From CAYJAD01 sp964368075 (lineage in GTDB: Bacteria > Desulfobacterota > Desulfovibrionia > Desulfovibrionales > Desulfovibrionaceae), in contig CAYJAD010000007.1 of assembly GCA_964368075.1 (NCBI GenBank), positions 1-64,000 of the forward strand: a DNA stretch of 64,000 nt, read 5' to 3'. Below, one piece after another: positions 52,283-61,208 of the stretch; the stretch's first letter is position 1, and each line of letters opens with the position of its first letter. Made by a program: the position numbers and the translations under genes. Below the pieces are notes generated by a model. The model saw nothing but the letters and a program-made list of their open reading frames with translations. It ran no database searches and had not been told where the DNA came from.

Positions 52283-53461
52283 CTATTTACATACATGTTC
52301 TTTAAGAATTCTAGAAATTTCAGCCTGCACATCTTCATAATTCTTTGTATTCATACCATGAATAAGCATGAGTATAGCCTTAGCATTTTTAATGCGCATT
52401 TTTCCTGTGGGGTTAGGGTCCACCTTTTCATCTTCTAAAATAACGGCAGTGGCTGTGCCCACATCGTGCATGCTAAGCTGATAGAGTAAATCGCCCCAAA
52501 AAAATTCTGCACAGGGCAATTCAAAACGTTCAATGCTGTCTTCCCCGCGAGAAGAAATTTCTTCCAGCATTTGTGCAGAACCGGGGGCAATGGTGCAAGT
52601 AATCAGCATTTCCGGCATGGAGCGATTAGGCCGCAAAATAACATTGGCACCTAAAGCGGCTAACCGTGCTCTATTGCTGTCATGCACAAGTTCTGCCGTG
52701 ATACCATTGTTATACTCCGTTTCTTTGTCAATACGGTAAACCATGTCAAAAACATCTGAATCGGAGCTGGGATCATTTTCATTGGCAAGTACATAGACGC
52801 GCATGGCTCTATCCATACGCACTTTTTCAAAAAAGCCTTTCTCATTTAAATTAGCATTCACAAAGTGAACCATTTTGAAATCATACCCATTTTCTGCAAA
52901 AAAGCCAATGACCTTTTCATTCATGGCAGTATTGCTATTTACTAGTAATATGTCATGGTTACGATATCTTGAAGACATTCTTTTTTCTTGAATAAAACGC
53001 TTAAGCCACAAGAAGTTGTTGCGTTCAATACTTTCCGCGTCACAATACACGATAACATGATCATACAACATGGGAAACCACCTTCCTATTTGTTTTAATT
53101 CGCTATAATTTTTAAAAAGAAAGCCTGCTATACCCGCTGTAAAGAAAAAACGAAAGGGTAAATAAATAATCATTAATAAAATGACATACCACTGCGTAAT
53201 GGTATATATGGGATAATGATCACCATAGCCCACCGTAGTGGCAGAAATTACTGTAAAGTACATGGATTTAGAATAAGAAATGGCCACATCTGAAGGACTT
53301 AAACTATTATGTAAAAGCACATAACCATAAGATATAGCACAAAACTCTACAATAAATAGAAGAATATTAAAAATAGGCCTATGAAACATCTTGCGCGAAA
53401 ATGCATAGTACATAAAGCCAAATTTTTTCATGAGCTCCAGTCTAAATACGGTACTGAACAT
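52283..53461 (-). CDS. Potassium channel with RCK-like cytoplasmic domain
   Basis: 392 residues behind GAAGGTGATG. Two membrane helices (about 30-50 and 90-115) frame a pore loop with the K+ selectivity filter TTVGYGD (75-81). The cytoplasmic part (about 130-390) follows the RCK/TrkA-N order, but where the first strand should end in GxGxxG it reads HVIVYCDAESIERN, so the nucleotide-binding glycines are missing. It resembles MthK/Kch-type channels. It is the first gene of a minus-strand set with two acidic small proteins and TelA. Gating ligand unknown. Confidence 0.88.
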   Translation of the reverse strand: MFSTVFRLELMKKFGFMYYAFSRKMFHRPIFNILLFIVEFCAISYGYVLLHNSLSPSDVAISYSKSMYFTVISATTVGYGDHYPIYTITQWYVILLMIIYLPFRFFFTAGIAGFLFKNYSELKQIGRWFPMLYDHVIVYCDAESIERNNFLWLKRFIQEKRMSSRYRNHDILLVNSNTAMNEKVIGFFAENGYDFKMVHFVNANLNEKGFFEKVRMDRAMRVYVLANENDPSSDSDVFDMVYRIDKETEYNNGITAELVHDSNRARLAALGANVILRPNRSMPEMLITCTIAPGSAQMLEEISSRGEDSIERFELPCAEFFWGDLLYQLSMHDVGTATAVILEDEKVDPNPTGKMRIKNAKAILMLIHGMNTKNYEDVQAEISRILKEHVCK

Positions 53462-53648
53462 GCATCACCTTCAATTTTTGATATTTTCTATGCAGGCAAA
53501 TATAGCTTATTTTAGCCATCTAGGCAATTTTTTTTTCATAATAAGCAAAAAAAATCCAAAAGAATAAGAAAATACGCTTTCTTGACCCTATCTGCCTTTT
53601 ATTGTAATTTTTCTAAATTCACAAAAACAGCTTGTATAGGAGTTCGTA

Positions 53649-54158
53649 ATGAAAAAAACACTATTTTCTCTTTTTCTCTGTATTGTGACACTGAGCATGG
53701 CAGGACAAAGCCTAGCCCAAGGCGACAGGCAACCCGTTGACTACACAAATACTCGCTTTAACTTTACTCTTAAGCTCCCCCCATGGTTTTATGCCATACG
53801 CCAAGCAGATAATGGCGATGGCATTATCATTACCGACCCTACAACCTTAGAAATTCTTGCTTATGGTAAACATATTGTGGCTTCAGAGGAAAGCTTTGAA
53901 GAAGTAGTGAAAACGTGGTCCAAATACGTGGGCACCGTAAAAGAAGAGCAGATCAAAAAAGATGAAAATTATTTTATTTTAAAAGGAGTGAAAGAGCTTC
54001 CTGCCGACAGTGAACATGCAGAGCAAACCACTGCAATCAAAGTGTTGTACAGTGCTTTAGAACACAAAATTTTAATCATCACCTATTACGGCGAAAGCAA
54101 TAAAAATTATCCCGCCATTATTGATGCTGCATTAGCATCGTTTAACCATGTAAAGTAA
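53649..54158 (+). CDS. Secreted protein of unknown function (possibly PsbP-like fold)
   Basis: 169 residues behind ATAGGAG. A signal peptide ends near SLAQG (about 24). The mature part begins with YTNTRFNFTLKLPPWF, recalling small alpha/beta proteins of the PsbP/Mog1p type that start with a Y..RF.F.L..P segment, and alternates strands and helices to FNHVK. I do not assign it further. It lies 12 bases before the nucleotidase gene and is probably in the same operon. Confidence 0.7.
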   Translation: MKKTLFSLFLCIVTLSMAGQSLAQGDRQPVDYTNTRFNFTLKLPPWFYAIRQADNGDGIIITDPTTLEILAYGKHIVASEESFEEVVKTWSKYVGTVKEEQIKKDENYFILKGVKELPADSEHAEQTTAIKVLYSALEHKILIITYYGESNKNYPAIIDAALASFNHVK

Positions 54159-54170
54159 CAAGGATACACC

Positions 54171-55790
54171 GTGAAAAAGCTATTTTCCTTTTGTATTATA
54201 TGTCTATTCTGCGCCCTCCCCTTTTCCCTAAGTCTGGCTGCAGAAAAGAGCGATATTATTATTTTGCACACCAATGACGTGCACACGAGCATTGATAAAG
54301 GCGTGAGTTATGCCGGTGTAGCGGCTTATAAAAAGCGCATGCAAGAAAAATATGGTAAAAATAATGTACTCTTGGTAGATGCCGGCGATGCCATACAAGG
54401 AGGCCCCGTGGGCTCCCTTACGCAAGGAGATGCCATTATCACACTTATGAATGCCGTGGACTATGACTATATGACCCTTGGCAATCATGAATTTGATTAT
54501 GGAATCCCACGACTTACAGAACTACTCGCCAAGCTAAAAGCCAAGGTTATTTCTTGTAACATTACACACATAAAAGACCAGAGCAATGCTTATACACCCT
54601 ATGTAATCACAGAAATACAAGGAATAAAAATTGCCTTTGTGGGCATTACCACTCCTGAAAGTTTGAGCAAGTCTACACCTATATATTTCCAAGATGCCGA
54701 AGGGAACTACATTCTTTCTTTTGCCGAAGGGGGTAAGGGAATGGATTTATACGCCGCAGTGCAAAAAAATGTGGATGCCGTAAGGAAGCAGGGGGCAGAT
54801 ATAGTCATAGCCTTGGCACACCTTGGTATTGATGAGGAATCTGCGCCGTGGAACACCCCCTTTGTGGTGGCCAATACCACAGGCATAGACGCTTTCATTG
54901 ATGGGCACTCTCATAGTTTATTGGAAAATACTTTTTATAAAAATAAAGCTGGAAAAGAAGTTATTGTCACCCAAACAGGTACCCGTTTGCAAAGTTTAGG
55001 GCAATTAACCCTTGATCCCAAGAGCAAGAAACTTACAGCTACAATTATTAAAAAAATACCTGAAAAAGATGCTACCGTGCAAGGTCTTATTGCAGACATC
55101 AATGGAGATCTTGAAAAAATTCTAGAACAGCCAGTAGGATCTACCACCGTGGCACTGACTACCAAGAATGCTCAGGGGCAAGACGTCATACGTGAAGAGG
55201 AAACTAATTTAGCAAATCTCATTACCGACGCCTTTCGTACAGCCCTTAACACAGACATAGCCCTGCTCAATGGTGGAGCCATTCGTGCAAGCATCATGCA
55301 AGGCCCCATCACTTTTCGGCAAATTATCAATGTACTTCCTTTTGGCGGAGATGCGGTTTCCATTGAGGTGACGGGACAAATGCTACTTGATGCTTTAGAA
55401 ATGGGCGCGCAAGCTCTACCCGAACCCAACGGTGGTTTTTTACACGTATCCGGCATGGAATACAGCATTGATTTGAATATACCATCTTCAATAATTCTTG
55501 ATGATAAAGCAAACTTTGTGCGAGTTAGCGGGCCTTATCGTGTAAAAAATGTACGCATTAAAGGCAAACCACTAGATCTTAAGAAAAAATACACTGTGGC
55601 CGGCACAGATTTTATTTTGCGGCAAGCAGGAGACGGCATGACTATGTTTAAAAATGCCAAGCTCTTAAAAGACAAGTTTATGATAGATAATGAAATACTT
55701 ATTTCTTTTATTAGCAAAACTCTTAACGGTGTTGTGAGCACACAGTACGAAAAAGCACAAGGACGCATTCAAGAGATTAAAAAGCCTTAA
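54171..55790 (+). CDS. Periplasmic 5'-nucleotidase / UshA-like metallophosphatase
   Basis: 539 residues from a GTG start (AAGGATACACC upstream), with a signal peptide ending near SLAAEK. The metallophosphatase domain shows HTNDVHT, DAGDAIQGG, GNHEFDYG and DGHSHSLL (metal ligands), and a C-terminal 5'-nucleotidase domain (about 330-530) has LNGGAIRAS, LPFGGDAVSIEVTG and the substrate-binding DFILRQAGDGM. It should dephosphorylate nucleotides or related sugars in the periplasm. It is co-directional with the secreted orphan before it. Confidence 0.92.
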   Translation: MKKLFSFCIICLFCALPFSLSLAAEKSDIIILHTNDVHTSIDKGVSYAGVAAYKKRMQEKYGKNNVLLVDAGDAIQGGPVGSLTQGDAIITLMNAVDYDYMTLGNHEFDYGIPRLTELLAKLKAKVISCNITHIKDQSNAYTPYVITEIQGIKIAFVGITTPESLSKSTPIYFQDAEGNYILSFAEGGKGMDLYAAVQKNVDAVRKQGADIVIALAHLGIDEESAPWNTPFVVANTTGIDAFIDGHSHSLLENTFYKNKAGKEVIVTQTGTRLQSLGQLTLDPKSKKLTATIIKKIPEKDATVQGLIADINGDLEKILEQPVGSTTVALTTKNAQGQDVIREEETNLANLITDAFRTALNTDIALLNGGAIRASIMQGPITFRQIINVLPFGGDAVSIEVTGQMLLDALEMGAQALPEPNGGFLHVSGMEYSIDLNIPSSIILDDKANFVRVSGPYRVKNVRIKGKPLDLKKKYTVAGTDFILRQAGDGMTMFKNAKLLKDKFMIDNEILISFISKTLNGVVSTQYEKAQGRIQEIKKP

Positions 55791-55816
55791 TTGCCATTAC
55801 AAAGGAATAAAACACC

Positions 55817-56467
55817 ATGCGTTTTTTTACTTCTTTTAACGACGAGAAAACTTCCGCGTGCCTTGTTACACATTCTCCCGTGACATGCATTAGTAAACGC
55901 AGTGTTGATATAATAGGAGCCATCATAATTTTGCTTGTGCTGGCTCCCTTTTTGCCTTTCATTGCTCTTGCCATACGTTTAGACACGCAAGGCCCCATAT
56001 TCTTTCGTCAAATACGTCTTGGGCATCAGGGAAAGCCCTTTTCAATGCTCAAATTTCGTAGCATGCAACACCATGCAGAAGAAAGCACCGGCGCTGTGTG
56101 GGCAAGCCACGCAGACCCGCGTATAACAAGAATTGGCGCTTTTTTGCGAAAAACACACTTGGATGAAGTGCCACAATGTATTAATATATTACAAGGGCAT
56201 ATGAGCCTTGTGGGACCACGACCTGAACGTCCGGAATTCATGGAAACATTAAATAAATCAATACCTTTTTATGCAGAAAGACATGCCGTAAAGCCGGGAA
56301 TCACGGGTTGGGCGCAAGTGTGCTACCCATATGGCGCTTCTGTGCACGACGCACAAGAAAAATTACGCTATGATTTGTATTATATTAAAAATTATTCTGC
56401 ACGCTTAGAGCTGGAAATACTTTTACGCACCATTGGTGTTATTGTTACCAAGCAAGGGGCACGGTAG
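55817..56467 (+). CDS. Undecaprenyl-phosphate sugar-1-phosphate transferase
   Basis: Starts a glycan on the lipid carrier. The 216 residues have one hydrophobic segment (about 32-53, reentrant in this family) and then the catalytic domain: KFRSMQHHAEE, RIGAFLRKTHLDEVPQCINIL, GPRPERPEF and HAVKPGITGWAQV. This is the short PglC/WcaJ-C class, without the N-terminal membrane bundle. AAAGGAAT lies upstream. It is 26 bases after the nucleotidase; donor sugar not determined. Confidence 0.9.
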   Translation: MRFFTSFNDEKTSACLVTHSPVTCISKRSVDIIGAIIILLVLAPFLPFIALAIRLDTQGPIFFRQIRLGHQGKPFSMLKFRSMQHHAEESTGAVWASHADPRITRIGAFLRKTHLDEVPQCINILQGHMSLVGPRPERPEFMETLNKSIPFYAERHAVKPGITGWAQVCYPYGASVHDAQEKLRYDLYYIKNYSARLELEILLRTIGVIVTKQGAR

Positions 56468-56596
56468 CAAGCTGCCACTTGACCTAAGCTTCAAAGCAAG
56501 GCACTATGAAAAAAGCTGATTTATAATACATAAAAAGTAAGAACTTTTATTCCACAAACTGTATAGGAATTGTAAAACATAAAGAAGGCTTACCCT

Positions 56597-57100
56597 ATGC
56601 CACCTAGAAAACTTCCTCGCCCACAAGCTGTTGATGCCGCATGTATTTTGTTTTCACTTAATACAGAGCCAGACCAAGTCCTCACCATGATTGAACAAAT
56701 GGAAAAACAGGGTTTTGCCCCCGACACCATTGATCGTGAACTTTTTTGTAGAGAATGGTATGGTTTTGTACACGCTACCTTGGTGGCCTCGCTTATGGTA
56801 CATGCGCCCAACAGCGTGCTTGTAGATTATCTGCGGCAAACGTCAAACTTGCTTAAAACGCGCAACATACCTAAGGAAGAAGCAAAAAAATTTGTTGATG
56901 AACACTTTGCTGCGTATATGGAATTGGTAGGTAAAGCAGAACAAAAAGAATGCCCTAAACATTTTTTTCATAAAGTTTGTGGCATTGCAGAGCTAGAGCA
57001 AGTGCCGCCACGTGCGCTAGCCTTGCTATCTGGCACCATGGCTCTTGTTATGGGAGCTGTGGCAGATAAATTAGAGAACTATGAAATCTTGGCAGATTAA
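56597..57100 (+). CDS. Cytoplasmic protein of unknown function
   Basis: 167 residues (MPPRKLPRPQAV), mostly helical, with cysteines at C16, C51 and then CPKHFFHKVC (two Cys and two His within about ten residues), which could bind metal. No signal or membrane segment. GAAGGCT lies upstream. I do not recognise a family. It is alone between the sugar transferase and convergent hemW. The length and clean composition suggest a real gene. Confidence 0.65.
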   Translation: MPPRKLPRPQAVDAACILFSLNTEPDQVLTMIEQMEKQGFAPDTIDRELFCREWYGFVHATLVASLMVHAPNSVLVDYLRQTSNLLKTRNIPKEEAKKFVDEHFAAYMELVGKAEQKECPKHFFHKVCGIAELEQVPPRALALLSGTMALVMGAVADKLENYEILAD

Positions 57101-57120
57101 AAGAGAAAAGCTGCACAAGA

Positions 57121-58347
57121 TTACTGACTCTCTTCTTCATCGGTAAATTCAGGCAAAGCAGTGGGCATAAGCAAGGTATCTGGCAAGGTACTGGCTGTTT
57201 GCGAAAAAATATTAGACAAAATGCTATTAGACACCAGCATACCACTGCGTGTTAAACGTAAATACCCATCACGAATGCGAATAAGCCCATTTTCATGTAA
57301 GGCTTGGATAAGGAGTTTATGATCCTTCATGAAATTGCGCCCTGTGAGCAATCTGTAGGCCTTGAAACGTAAACCGCGCGACGTGCGCAATCGCAACATG
57401 ACCAATTCCAATACCCGCTCTCGAGGGGTAAGCACTGCGGCATCGGCATCGAGAGTACGATCATTTACTCGCTGAGCCCACTGTTGTAAATCGTAAGGAT
57501 TTGTCCAACGACGACCTTGCACAGTAGATGTGGCAGAAGGCCCAAGGCCCAAGTAATCACTGCCTTCCCAGTACCCTAAGTTATGCCGACACTGAAAGCC
57601 CATACGCGCAAAATTTGAAATTTCATAATGAAGATACCCTTGCTCTTCTAATAGTGCTGCGCCCTCCATAAACATAACAGACTGGTCACGCTCTGGTGGT
57701 AAGGCTATGCGTCCGCTAGCGTATTCTTTTTCAAGCTTGGTGCCCTCTTCTAGGGTAAGGCCATAAGCAGAAATGTGCTGCGGTTTCATGCTCGTGACTT
57801 CACGTAAGGTATTAAGCCAATGCCGCACCCCCTGCCCCGGTAAACCCCACATAAGATCCACATTAATATTATTTATGCCGCACTCTTTTGCATGCGCAAC
57901 GGCATATAAACTATCGCGCAATTTATGCGAACGCCCAAGCATATGCAAATATTCTTCATCTAAGCTTTGCAAACCGATGGAAAGACGATTTACACCGCCT
58001 TTTACCAAGTCGTATATATGCGCTTTGGAACGCAAAGATTCAGGATTTGCCTCCAAGCTAATTTCCACATTGGGAGCCATGGCAAAATGCTTTGCCACAC
58101 GTTCTACAAACATGGACACAGCTTTAGCCGGCAATAACGAGGGGGTGCCTCCACCAAAGAAAATGGAAGAAATAGGGGTGTTGGCATATACATCTGCCCA
58201 GCTCAAAAGCTCTACATAGAGATTATCAAGATAATGACGAAAATCTTCATTTTGCAAAGGTTTTACATGCCTACCCAAGGGATAGGAGTGAAAAGCGCAA
58301 TAGTGACACTTACTGCGACAAAAGGGAACATGAACATACAATAACAT
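57121..58347 (-). CDS. hemW: HemW-like radical-SAM heme chaperone
   Basis: 408 residues behind GAGGAAAAT. The radical-SAM cysteines C10, C14, C17 (PFCRSKCHYCAF) bind a [4Fe-4S] cluster, with IFFGGGTPSLL, LEANPESL, and GLQSLDEEYLHMLGR following, and a C-terminal winged-helix-like region. It belongs to the group often annotated as oxygen-independent coproporphyrinogen oxidase; the short form without the extra N-terminal Cys region is HemW, which carries heme to respiratory enzymes. Role inferred from the family. Confidence 0.9.
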   Translation of the reverse strand: MLLYVHVPFCRSKCHYCAFHSYPLGRHVKPLQNEDFRHYLDNLYVELLSWADVYANTPISSIFFGGGTPSLLPAKAVSMFVERVAKHFAMAPNVEISLEANPESLRSKAHIYDLVKGGVNRLSIGLQSLDEEYLHMLGRSHKLRDSLYAVAHAKECGINNINVDLMWGLPGQGVRHWLNTLREVTSMKPQHISAYGLTLEEGTKLEKEYASGRIALPPERDQSVMFMEGAALLEEQGYLHYEISNFARMGFQCRHNLGYWEGSDYLGLGPSATSTVQGRRWTNPYDLQQWAQRVNDRTLDADAAVLTPRERVLELVMLRLRTSRGLRFKAYRLLTGRNFMKDHKLLIQALHENGLIRIRDGYLRLTRSGMLVSNSILSNIFSQTASTLPDTLLMPTALPEFTDEEESQ

Positions 58348-58651
58348 AGATTTTCCTCGAGGAGGTGAGCTCTTAATTTAACAAGGCAGTATACCTTCTT
58401 CTTGCGCTAAGGACAATAGCAAAAAACATACTAAAAAATTAGTGGAATACAATTTTTTCACCTTTATACAGCTTTTCTTTTTTTAAAATTCAGCATATCA
58501 TGCCGCCCATAAACAGTATGTAAAAGCCTCTGCACACAGTAAAAAAAAGAGTACTCGTGGAAATTTTTTTTGTTTATATTATTTTTTATTGTAATATCAA
58601 TTTTTTACCAAAAAAATATTATTTGTGTGGAACTTGGAATTTGGAGACAGC
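58348..58651. other. AT-rich intergenic region before the GT2 gene
   Basis: 304 bases, divergent from hemW. Contains AAGCCTCTGCACACAG near 58525, which resembles one arm of the CCTCTGC hairpins at 3328 and 24539 but lacks the partner arm. No gene or RNA is supported. Confidence 0.4.
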
Positions 58652-59644
58652 ATGAGCGAAGCCCCCCCTACCCTTTCTTTGGAACAGCAAAAAGATATTG
58701 CTATCATCTTACCTGCCTATAACGAATCTGCCACAGTGGTACAAACCATACTCAGCTTTCATGAGGCTTTACCCGCAGCTCGTATTTACGTCATTGATAA
58801 CAACTCTAAAGACGACACACAAGCTTTAGCCAAGGCGACCATGCAAGAGCATGCCATACCCGGCGCTGTTATTTTTGAAGCAAGACAAGGCAAAGGTAAT
58901 GCTGTGCGCCGCGCTTTTTTAGAAGTTGAAGCTCAAGTGTATCTTATGGCCGATGCCGACTGCACCTACCCTGCCGATCAAGCTATAGAGATGGTACTTC
59001 CCATTTTACGCAACGAAGCCGACATGGTCATCGGCGACCGTATTTCTCAGGGAGATTATGCCAAAGAAAATACACGCCCAATGCACAACGTGGGCAATTC
59101 CATAGTACAAAGACTGGTCAACTGGGTAGGCGGCTCCAATTTCAGTGATATTATGACAGGATATAGAGCTTTAAGCCGCCCCTTTGTGCGCACCTACCCC
59201 CTCTTGGTGGAAGGTTTTCAAATAGAAACAGACATAAGCCTTTTTGCTTGCCAAGGGCGTTTTCGTTGCCTTGAAGTGCCCATTCGCTATGTGGACAGAC
59301 CACAAGGCAGTGAATCAAAATTGCGCACTGTGCACGATGGGGTGCGCGTATTGCTGACCATTTTCCGCATTATGCGTTTTTATAAACCGCTTCCCTTTTT
59401 CTTCAGCGTCAGTGCAATTTTTGCTTTAACAGGTCTTGCCGCTGGTATTCCTGTTATTTGGGAATATATGTCCACACAATATATTACTAAAGTCCCCACG
59501 GCCATTCTGGCTGTGGCCTTAGAAATTGTAGCAGCCAACATGCTTTCGGTGGGGCTTTCCTTAGATGGCCTAGCCAGACAGCACCAAATAAATACAGAAA
59601 AAACACTGCAAGAACACAGTACACCATTATATACAAGGAAATAA
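58652..59644 (+). CDS. GT2-family glycosyltransferase, dolichol-phosphate-mannose synthase type
   Basis: Transfers a sugar to a lipid phosphate at the membrane. The start is the ATG at 58652 behind TTGGAGAC; 330 residues. A GT-A domain shows IILPAYNESATVV, VIDNNSKDD, the metal-binding DADCTYP, and SDIMTGYRALSR; two C-terminal membrane helices (about 255-275 and 290-315) anchor it. The sugar is unknown. It begins the plus-strand run GT2-pepA-cobA/hemD. Confidence 0.87.
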   Translation: MSEAPPTLSLEQQKDIAIILPAYNESATVVQTILSFHEALPAARIYVIDNNSKDDTQALAKATMQEHAIPGAVIFEARQGKGNAVRRAFLEVEAQVYLMADADCTYPADQAIEMVLPILRNEADMVIGDRISQGDYAKENTRPMHNVGNSIVQRLVNWVGGSNFSDIMTGYRALSRPFVRTYPLLVEGFQIETDISLFACQGRFRCLEVPIRYVDRPQGSESKLRTVHDGVRVLLTIFRIMRFYKPLPFFFSVSAIFALTGLAAGIPVIWEYMSTQYITKVPTAILAVALEIVAANMLSVGLSLDGLARQHQINTEKTLQEHSTPLYTRK

Positions 59645-59705
59645 CTTTTTCTTCCTATCAACTAGCAAAGTTAGCAACTATTTTTTAATAATAAAGGAGT
59701 CCACC

Positions 59706-61208
59706 ATGGATATACGTTTTCAAGCAGGCGGCCCTGCCCTTTGGAAAGCTGAGGTCATGCTTACCTTTGCCCACAAAGACGAAGACCCTGCCGCTTTATG
59801 CCCTGAAATAGAAGCCACTGCGCCATGGTTTTGTATCGCCCCAGGGCGCCGTGATTTTATGGGAAAATCCGGTGAATTAGCCCTTTTTCATGGGCACCCG
59901 GAACAAGCCGTTCCGCGCGTCTTAGCCATTGGCCTTGGTGAAAAAGAAAAATTCACCCTCGAAATTTTTCGTAAAGGCGTAGCTGCTGCTGTGGCTCGTT
60001 GCAAAGATATAGGCGCTACTTCCATTTTACTTCCCATGCCTACCTTAACGGCTTTGCCTGCTGAAGCTTTACGCCTTGTGGAAGAAGCCATTTGTGCCGC
60101 GCACTTAGGCTTATATGCCTTCACCAGCTTAAAAAAAGAAAATCCTGAGCAAAAGCCTGCGCCTGCTTGGCTGGCTTTGGGCTTTACCCAAGAACATGTG
60201 CCCGACGCAGAACATGCCGCCGCCCGACGCGGAGAATATGCCGCCGCAGGAGTATGCCTTGCAAGAGACCTTGCCAATACACCTCCCAACATTATGACAC
60301 CCAATGCGGTAGCCGAAAGCGTGCAAAAAATGTGTGCCACCCAAGGGGTTAAATTTACCAAAATAGACCAGCAAGCTCTGCAAGATTTGGGATGCCACAC
60401 TTTGCTAGCAGTGGGACAAGGTTCACACCAAGAAAGCTGCATGGTTATTATGGAGCACGCACCGGCAGGCCATGAAGAAGATGCCCCCATTGTTTTTGTA
60501 GGCAAGGGCCTTACCTTTGACTCCGGCGGCATAAGTCTCAAACCTGCCGCTAATATGCATCTTATGAAAAGCGATATGGCAGGCGCCGCTGCTGTGGTGG
60601 GTGCCATGCAAGCCATTGCCCAAAATGATATACAAAAGCGTGTCATTGGCGTATTAGCTGTGGCCGAAAATATGCCCGGCGGCGACGCCATGCGCCCCGG
60701 CGATGTGGTACGTTCTCTTTCTGGCAAGACCGTAGAAATTATTAATACCGATGCAGAAGGTCGCTTAGCCCTGTGCGATGCCATGACCTATGCGCAACAA
60801 CAATGGAAACCGGCCTATATGGTAGACATTGCCACCCTTACTGGCGCCTGCGCCGTAGCTCTTGGAACGCAAGTAGCCGGAGTTTTTAGCGATGATAAAA
60901 ATCTTAACGAGGAAATTTGTGCCGTAGGCAAGGTCGTGGGTGACAATTTTTGGCCTCTGCCTCTTTGGGCCCCTTATGAAGAAGGGCTTAAAAGCGAAGT
61001 GGCGGATATTTCACACATGGGCCCCAGAGAAGGTGGCGCCATTAGTGCGGCACTGTATTTAAAAAGTTTTGTGGAAAAAGATGTGCGCTGGGCACATTTA
61101 GATATTGCCGGCACAGATTGGGCTTTTAAGAAAAGCCCTCTTTCCCCCGTGGGCGCCATTGGCTTTGGCGTTCGTACCTTAATTGAACTTGTACGAGGCA
61201 CTGTATAA
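59706..61208 (+). CDS. pepA: Cytosol aminopeptidase (leucyl aminopeptidase)
   Basis: Zn2+/Mn2+ M17 peptidase removing N-terminal residues; some act as DNA-binding regulators. AAAGGAGTCC precedes the ATG. The 500 residues show NTPPNIMTPNAVAE, the metal/active-site VGKGLTFDSGGISLKP, MKSDMAGAAAV and the signature NTDAEGRLALCDAM, then a typical end with PLPLW and HLDIAG. Its last base is the first base of the cobA-hemD ATG, so the two are tightly coupled. Confidence 0.97.
   Translation: MDIRFQAGGPALWKAEVMLTFAHKDEDPAALCPEIEATAPWFCIAPGRRDFMGKSGELALFHGHPEQAVPRVLAIGLGEKEKFTLEIFRKGVAAAVARCKDIGATSILLPMPTLTALPAEALRLVEEAICAAHLGLYAFTSLKKENPEQKPAPAWLALGFTQEHVPDAEHAAARRGEYAAAGVCLARDLANTPPNIMTPNAVAESVQKMCATQGVKFTKIDQQALQDLGCHTLLAVGQGSHQESCMVIMEHAPAGHEEDAPIVFVGKGLTFDSGGISLKPAANMHLMKSDMAGAAAVVGAMQAIAQNDIQKRVIGVLAVAENMPGGDAMRPGDVVRSLSGKTVEIINTDAEGRLALCDAMTYAQQQWKPAYMVDIATLTGACAVALGTQVAGVFSDDKNLNEEICAVGKVVGDNFWPLPLWAPYEEGLKSEVADISHMGPREGGAISAALYLKSFVEKDVRWAHLDIAGTDWAFKKSPLSPVGAIGFGVRTLIELVRGTV

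Noticed and set aside
59888..60784. 298-codon open frame on the minus strand inside pepA
   Set aside because: Shadow of pepA: no ribosome site, odd composition, and pepA is unmistakable on the other strand.
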